Positions 7,346 to 11,101 of a DNA stretch of 11,101 nucleotides are shown in pieces. Positions within the stretch are counted from its first letter, which is position 1, and each line of letters begins with the position of its first letter. The notes beneath the pieces were generated by a model, which was given only the letters and a program-made list of their open reading frames with translations, did no database searches and was not told where the DNA came from. The DNA comes from Bacteroidales bacterium UBA6408 (GTDB taxonomy: Bacteria > Bacteroidota > Bacteroidia > Bacteroidales > UBA932), in assembly GCA_002439805.1 (NCBI GenBank), contig DJPQ01000056.1:1631-12731 (forward strand). The letters run 5' to 3'. Made by a program: the position numbers and the translations under genes.

Positions 7346-8629
7346 ATGGACAGTAAACGCATTTTGGGAATCGCGGCCTTGGCAATCCTCTTCGCCTCAG
7401 GCGCCGTCTCCTGCGACAAGACCCCGCAGGAACAGAGGGTGCCGGACAGGCCGGAGAAGACGACTAAGTCGGCATACATCTATGTGCAGGGACGTTCCCT
7501 CATGAAACCGGACAAGAAGACCTTTGAAATGAAGGGCGTGAACCTCGCCGGCTGGCTCAGCCCGGACGGTGAGCTGCTCGGCCTCAACAAGACCCGCGCC
7601 GAACGGGACATAAGCCTCATGCTTTGTCAGGTGACAGGCCCGAGGCGCGCGTCCGCCTTCTGGAAGGCCTACAAGGACGGCTTCGTGACGAAGGAGGACA
7701 TCCTCTTCATCGCGAAAATCGGGGCGAACACTGTCCGTGTGCCGTTTGACTGGCGTCTTTTCTCCGAAGACGAGGACTTTATGGGACTGGCCTCAGAGCA
7801 GGACGGGTTCACGAGGCTCGACAATCTCATGGAATGGTGCCGCGAGGCGAAGCTCTATGTCATTCTCGCCATGCAGTCCGCTCCGGGCGGTCAGACGGGC
7901 GACTGGAGCGACAACGGCTGCGGCTACCCGTGGCTGCTCTCCGGCAAGGCGCAGCAGACAGAGTTCACGAAAATCTGGGGCGAGGTCGCAAAGAGGTACA
8001 AGGGAGAAAAGTTCCTCCTTGGGTATGAGATTATGGACGCCCCTCTTTATGAAGACGCGAAGTTCGACGACCTCCTGTCCAAAGTCGAGCCGCTCTGCCG
8101 CAAGACCGCCAAGGTCATCCGCGCAGCCGACAAGAATCATGTCATAATCCTCGACGGCATCCGGGGCGGACGGGACTTCAGCTGTTTCAGCGACTATGAG
8201 TTCGACGACAACATCCTCTATGCCGCCCACTATGACGGTTCCGGTGACTTTGCCTCGGCTCTCGACTCCTTCGTCCGTTTCCGCGAATATTCCACCGGTC
8301 TTCCTATGCTCCTGACTGCGGTAGGCCCCGTGTCGGACAGCGGACGCGCCTCAATGGAAGCCGAGAATGTCGGCTATGCGTTCACGCCGTACAAGGGCTA
8401 CGAATCCTCCGGCGCCCTGCTGTCCTTCGGCCCGGTGGATAACTGGAAAATCGTGACGAGGTTCGCGGATTCGAGGCGCGTGACCTTCGACGACCTGCAT
8501 GAATCGGGTAATTTTGACGTCAAGGCGGCCGCAGGGGCGGTGGCAGCCTTCCCGCAGGCGTGCGGGCTGTCCGAATGCCGCGTCAACAGGCAGGTAATGG
8601 GCGCCGCAGGCTTCAAGCAGTCAAAGTAG
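7346..8629 (+). CDS. GH5-like lipoprotein lacking both catalytic glutamates (probable pseudoenzyme)
   Basis: The chosen ATG (7346) gives 427 residues with a lipoprotein signal ending GAVSC (Cys23); a GTG at 7307 is in frame but falls inside the terminator hairpin. The protein aligns end to end with the GH5 enzyme at 8659-9903: KGVNLAGWLSPDG, FWKAYKDGFVTKEDI, GANTVRVPFDWRLFS, SAPGGQ, GYPWLL, KNHVIILDG, and a C-terminal C-x4-C pair (Cys406, Cys411). At the acid/base position, YELLNEP of the neighbour is YEIMDAP here (Ala232). At the nucleophile position, FVGETG is LLTAVG (Ala325). Active-site His161 and Trp338 of the neighbour become Gln177 and Thr347. The frame is intact, so the gene seems kept for a non-catalytic job. 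A surface glycan-binding protein is the likely role by inference from the lipid anchor and PUL context. The next gene starts 29 bases downstream. Confidence 0.88.
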   Translation: MDSKRILGIAALAILFASGAVSCDKTPQEQRVPDRPEKTTKSAYIYVQGRSLMKPDKKTFEMKGVNLAGWLSPDGELLGLNKTRAERDISLMLCQVTGPRRASAFWKAYKDGFVTKEDILFIAKIGANTVRVPFDWRLFSEDEDFMGLASEQDGFTRLDNLMEWCREAKLYVILAMQSAPGGQTGDWSDNGCGYPWLLSGKAQQTEFTKIWGEVAKRYKGEKFLLGYEIMDAPLYEDAKFDDLLSKVEPLCRKTAKVIRAADKNHVIILDGIRGGRDFSCFSDYEFDDNILYAAHYDGSGDFASALDSFVRFREYSTGLPMLLTAVGPVSDSGRASMEAENVGYAFTPYKGYESSGALLSFGPVDNWKIVTRFADSRRVTFDDLHESGNFDVKAAAGAVAAFPQACGLSECRVNRQVMGAAGFKQSK

Positions 8630-8658
8630 TGTTGAACAAAATATATTCGCAGAGCAAA

Positions 8659-9903
8659 ATGAAAAAGACAGTTTTGGCATTTTTCGCCACAATCGCGGTG
8701 ATTGCGGGAATATCCTCAAACACGGCGTACGCGCAGAACGGTTTTCTCAAAGTCAAGGGCAAGGACATCGTGAAGCCTGACGGGTCGAAGTTCTTCATCA
8801 AGGGGACGAACCTCGGGAACTGGCTGAACCCGGAGGGATATATGTTCGGATTCACCAAGACTAACTCCGCCTCGATGATTGACCGTATGTTCAAGGAACT
8901 TGTCGGTGAGGAATACACGGCGTCGTTCTGGAAAAAGTACAAGGACAACTACATAACCCGCGAGGACATCCGCTTCATCAAGAGCACCGGCGCGAACACC
9001 ATCCGTCTTCCGCTGCACTACCGCCTCTTCACCGACGAGGACTACATGGGACTCACCTCGGAGCAGGACGGATTCAAGAGAATCGACGACGTGCTGGGCT
9101 GGTGCAACGAATTCGGGCTCTACCTCATCCTCGACATGCACTGCGCGCCGGGCGGACAGGGCGGCGGAAACGTCGATGACAGTTTCGGCTACCCGTGGCT
9201 GTTCGAGGATCCGGAGTGCCAGGACGAACTGGAGAAAATCTGGGTGAGCATCGCGGAGCGCTACAAGGACAATCCGCTCGTGCTCGGCTATGAACTGCTG
9301 AACGAGCCAATCGAGCACCGCCCGGCGACCGACTCATGGGACGTCCTCTACTATCCGAAGCTCGAACCTCTCTACAAGAGGCTCACGGCCGCAATCCGTG
9401 CCGTTGACAAGAACCATATCATTATCCTCGGCGGGGCGAGGGGCAACACCGACTTCACGATGTTCACGGACTGGAAGTTCGACTCGAACCTGATGTACAC
9501 CTGCCACTGCTACTTCAAGGACGCGCCTGAAAAGAGCGTGAAGTACCTTGTCGAATTCCGCGACAGAACCGGACTCCCGATGTTCGTCGGCGAGACGGGA
9601 CACCTGACTATGGAGCAGCAGCTTGCGATGAGCAAGTATTTCATTGCCAACAATCTGGGCTACACCTACTGGCCATACAAGAAGATGAAGACCGGGGGCT
9701 CTTTCGTGAATTTCACACCGTCCTCAAGTTGGGACAGCGTGGTGAGCTTCTCCGAGGCGAACCGCAGCAGCTACCCGGCCATCCGCCGCGCCCGTCCGGA
9801 CCAGAACACGGCAAAGAACGCCATGCAGTCGTTCCTTGAGCAGTGCAAGTTCTCAAACTGCAAACAGGATCAGAACTACATCAACTCGACGCTGATGAAA
9901 TAG
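8659..9903 (+). CDS. Exported glycoside hydrolase family 5 enzyme (beta-glucanase type)
   Basis: This start gives 414 residues with a clean type I signal peptide (KKT, hydrophobic core, NTAYA before Gln26); an in-frame ATG at 8560 lies inside the previous gene and would bury that signal. The domain is a GH5 TIM barrel: FIKGTNLGNWLNPEG (46-60), NTIRLPLHYRLF with Arg116, LDMHCAPGGQ with His161, YELLNEP with acid/base Glu216, KNH at 251-253, a TCHCY segment with His283, FVGETG with nucleophile Glu312, and YTYWPYK with Trp338. The NLGNWL opening and HCAPGGQ loop recall exo-beta-1,3-glucanase-like GH5 members, but I cannot assign the subfamily or linkage. Cys396 and Cys401 may form a disulphide shared with the upstream homologue. 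It lacks a lipobox, so it is probably periplasmic, whereas its catalytically dead neighbour is lipid-anchored. The GH31 gene starts 2 bases after the stop. Confidence 0.92.
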   Translation: MKKTVLAFFATIAVIAGISSNTAYAQNGFLKVKGKDIVKPDGSKFFIKGTNLGNWLNPEGYMFGFTKTNSASMIDRMFKELVGEEYTASFWKKYKDNYITREDIRFIKSTGANTIRLPLHYRLFTDEDYMGLTSEQDGFKRIDDVLGWCNEFGLYLILDMHCAPGGQGGGNVDDSFGYPWLFEDPECQDELEKIWVSIAERYKDNPLVLGYELLNEPIEHRPATDSWDVLYYPKLEPLYKRLTAAIRAVDKNHIIILGGARGNTDFTMFTDWKFDSNLMYTCHCYFKDAPEKSVKYLVEFRDRTGLPMFVGETGHLTMEQQLAMSKYFIANNLGYTYWPYKKMKTGGSFVNFTPSSSWDSVVSFSEANRSSYPAIRRARPDQNTAKNAMQSFLEQCKFSNCKQDQNYINSTLMK

Positions 9904-9905
9904 AT

Positions 9906-11101
9906 ATGAAAAACAACATTATCCGACTCATTCTTGCAGCAGCGGCCGTCTTATTTCTGCTGCCTTTGGCCGCCAATGCCCAAACGACTGGACTGCCCGA
10001 AGACAATCCGGTCGCCGCTCCGGAAGCCGTGGTGGTCTCCGGCAATGCGCGTTTCACGGTTCTCACCCCTCGCCTGCTGCGTCTGGAATGGTCGGAGGAC
10101 GGCCGTTTCGAGGACAAGGCCACGCTCGGCGTCGTTAACCGCAGACTTGACGTGCCGAAGCTCAAGGTCAGAAAGTCGCGTAACAGGACGGTCATAGAGA
10201 CGGACAGCCTGAGGCTTGTCTATTCCGGAAAGGGAAAGTTTGACTCCTCGAATCTTTCGGTGACGTTCAATATGCCCGAGGCAGGCGGCGGTTCGCACAG
10301 AGCCACTTGGCACCCGGGGATGGACGAGGGCGGCAACCTGCTCGGAACCTGCCGCACGCTTGACAGCTGCGACGGGGAAAAGACCATAGACCAGTTCGAC
10401 AAGGGCGTGGTCTCCCGCGACGGATGGGCGGTGATTGACGAGTCGGAACGGCACCTGCTTAAACCTGTCGATGAGGACTGGAAGAGCTGGGTGGAAAATC
10501 GCGGAGACGGAGAGCGCATTGACTGGTATCTCTTTGCCTACGGCCATGACTACAAGGCTGCTGTCTCGGACTTCACGAAGATTTCCGGCAAGGTTCCCCT
10601 GCCGCCGAAATGGGCTTTCGGCTACTGGTGGAGCCGCTATTGGCAGTATTCGGACTATGAGCTGGTTGACCTTTGCCGGGAAATACGCTCCTATGGGATT
10701 CCGATTGATGTGATGATAATCGACATGGACTGGCACGAGGTGTTTTCGCTGAAAATCGGCGGTCCGACAGATGACTTCGGGGAGTCAATCGGATGGACCG
10801 GCTACACATGGCAGAAGCAGCTTTTCCCGTCGCCGGAGAACTGTCTGGCCGAACTCCACGGACTCGGTGTCAAGACCGCGCTGAACCTGCATTTCAATGA
10901 GGGGATACAGCCATTTGAAGAGCCCTACGGCCGCTTTGTCAAGGACTATCTTTCGCGAACTTCCGACTATGACGGGCCGAAAGATTATGTCTATGGCACG
11001 GAGTCCTACCATTATGCGGGAGTGAAGAAGCCTGCGGGAGAGGGAAAGGCCGGGCAGCCGGCGCCGGTCCCGCACAGAATGAGCCAGATGGAATGGGCCG
11101 A
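9906..11101 (+). CDS. Glycoside hydrolase family 31 enzyme (alpha-glucosidase/alpha-xylosidase type), N-terminal part
   Basis: The first 398 residues are present and the frame runs off the window end. A type I signal peptide ends LAANA before Gln26. Residues about 40-230 form the N-terminal beta-sandwich of GH31 (RFTVLTPRLLRLEWS, later WYLFAYGHDYKAAVSDF). The catalytic barrel begins at LPPKWAFGYWWSRYWQYSD (232-250), followed by IDVMIIDMDWH (267-277), GWTGYTW (296-302), FPSP and TALNLHFNEGI (324-334). These are standard GH31 blocks. The nucleophile and acid/base aspartates lie beyond the window, so activity cannot be judged. A segment of about 36 residues (about 352-387) separates the FNEGI block from VPHRMSQMEWA, which looks like an insertion relative to typical family members. 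Expected role: removing alpha-linked glucosyl or xylosyl residues from oligosaccharides in the periplasm. It starts 2 bases after the GH5 stop, so co-transcription is very likely. Confidence 0.93.
   Translation, partial: MKNNIIRLILAAAAVLFLLPLAANAQTTGLPEDNPVAAPEAVVVSGNARFTVLTPRLLRLEWSEDGRFEDKATLGVVNRRLDVPKLKVRKSRNRTVIETDSLRLVYSGKGKFDSSNLSVTFNMPEAGGGSHRATWHPGMDEGGNLLGTCRTLDSCDGEKTIDQFDKGVVSRDGWAVIDESERHLLKPVDEDWKSWVENRGDGERIDWYLFAYGHDYKAAVSDFTKISGKVPLPPKWAFGYWWSRYWQYSDYELVDLCREIRSYGIPIDVMIIDMDWHEVFSLKIGGPTDDFGESIGWTGYTWQKQLFPSPENCLAELHGLGVKTALNLHFNEGIQPFEEPYGRFVKDYLSRTSDYDGPKDYVYGTESYHYAGVKKPAGEGKAGQPAPVPHRMSQMEWA

Noticed and set aside
8560..8658. Upstream in-frame ATG for the intact GH5 enzyme
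   Set aside because: It overlaps the end of the preceding gene and would put 33 residues ahead of a perfect type I signal peptide. The ATG at 8659 is far better.
9951..10736. Long antisense open frame (261 residues) opposite the GH31 gene
   Set aside because: It is a shadow of a clear GH31 coding frame in GC-rich DNA. It has no signal, no recognisable domain and no leader, and it overlaps conserved catalytic blocks on the other strand.
1..11101. CRISPR arrays, tRNA/rRNA genes, insertion sequences
   Set aside because: I saw no short regularly spaced repeats, no cloverleaf or rRNA-like sequence, and no transposase-like frame on either strand.

Overview
The window looks like part of a carbohydrate-utilisation locus (a polysaccharide utilisation locus, PUL) from a GC-rich member of the order Bacteroidales. 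The grounds are a SusD/RagB-type protein, several lipoproteins with Bacteroidetes-style signal peptides, fimbrillin-like domains, A-rich leaders without clear Shine-Dalgarno sites, and clustered secreted glycoside hydrolases. I cannot name the genus or species from sequence alone. All genes lie on the + strand.

Layout. Positions 1-1083 hold the C-terminal 360 residues of a SusD-like glycan-binding lipoprotein whose start lies outside the window. Next is a secreted clan GH-A (GH5-like) hydrolase (1139-2254). It is followed after 9 bases by a large lipoprotein with a fimbrillin-like N-terminus and a GLUG-type beta-helix C-terminus (2264-4543). A 262-base gap holds a strong stem-loop and a small ORF that appears frameshifted at a run of seven C (4625-4770). 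A second, paralogous beta-helix lipoprotein follows (4806-7268), then a terminator-like hairpin (7281-7330). After it come two adjacent, homologous GH5 genes. The first (7346-8629) is a lipoprotein in which both catalytic glutamates are alanine. The second (8659-9903) is exported and keeps an intact active site. A GH31 gene starts 2 bases later (9906) and runs off the end.

How the genes may work together (inference). SusD and the surface lipoproteins, possibly including the catalytically dead GH5 homologue, would capture a glycan at the cell surface. The GH-A/GH5 enzymes would cut beta-linked chains, and GH31 would remove alpha-linked glucosyl or xylosyl units. The natural substrate cannot be fixed from the sequence. 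Two duplications shape the locus: the beta-helix lipoprotein pair and the dead/live GH5 pair.

The items most worth a second look are the GH5 pseudoenzyme lipoprotein, the frameshifted small ORF between the two beta-helix genes, the cysteine-ladder beta-helix paralogues with swapped N-terminal halves and AT-rich insertions, and the terminator inside the apparent operon.
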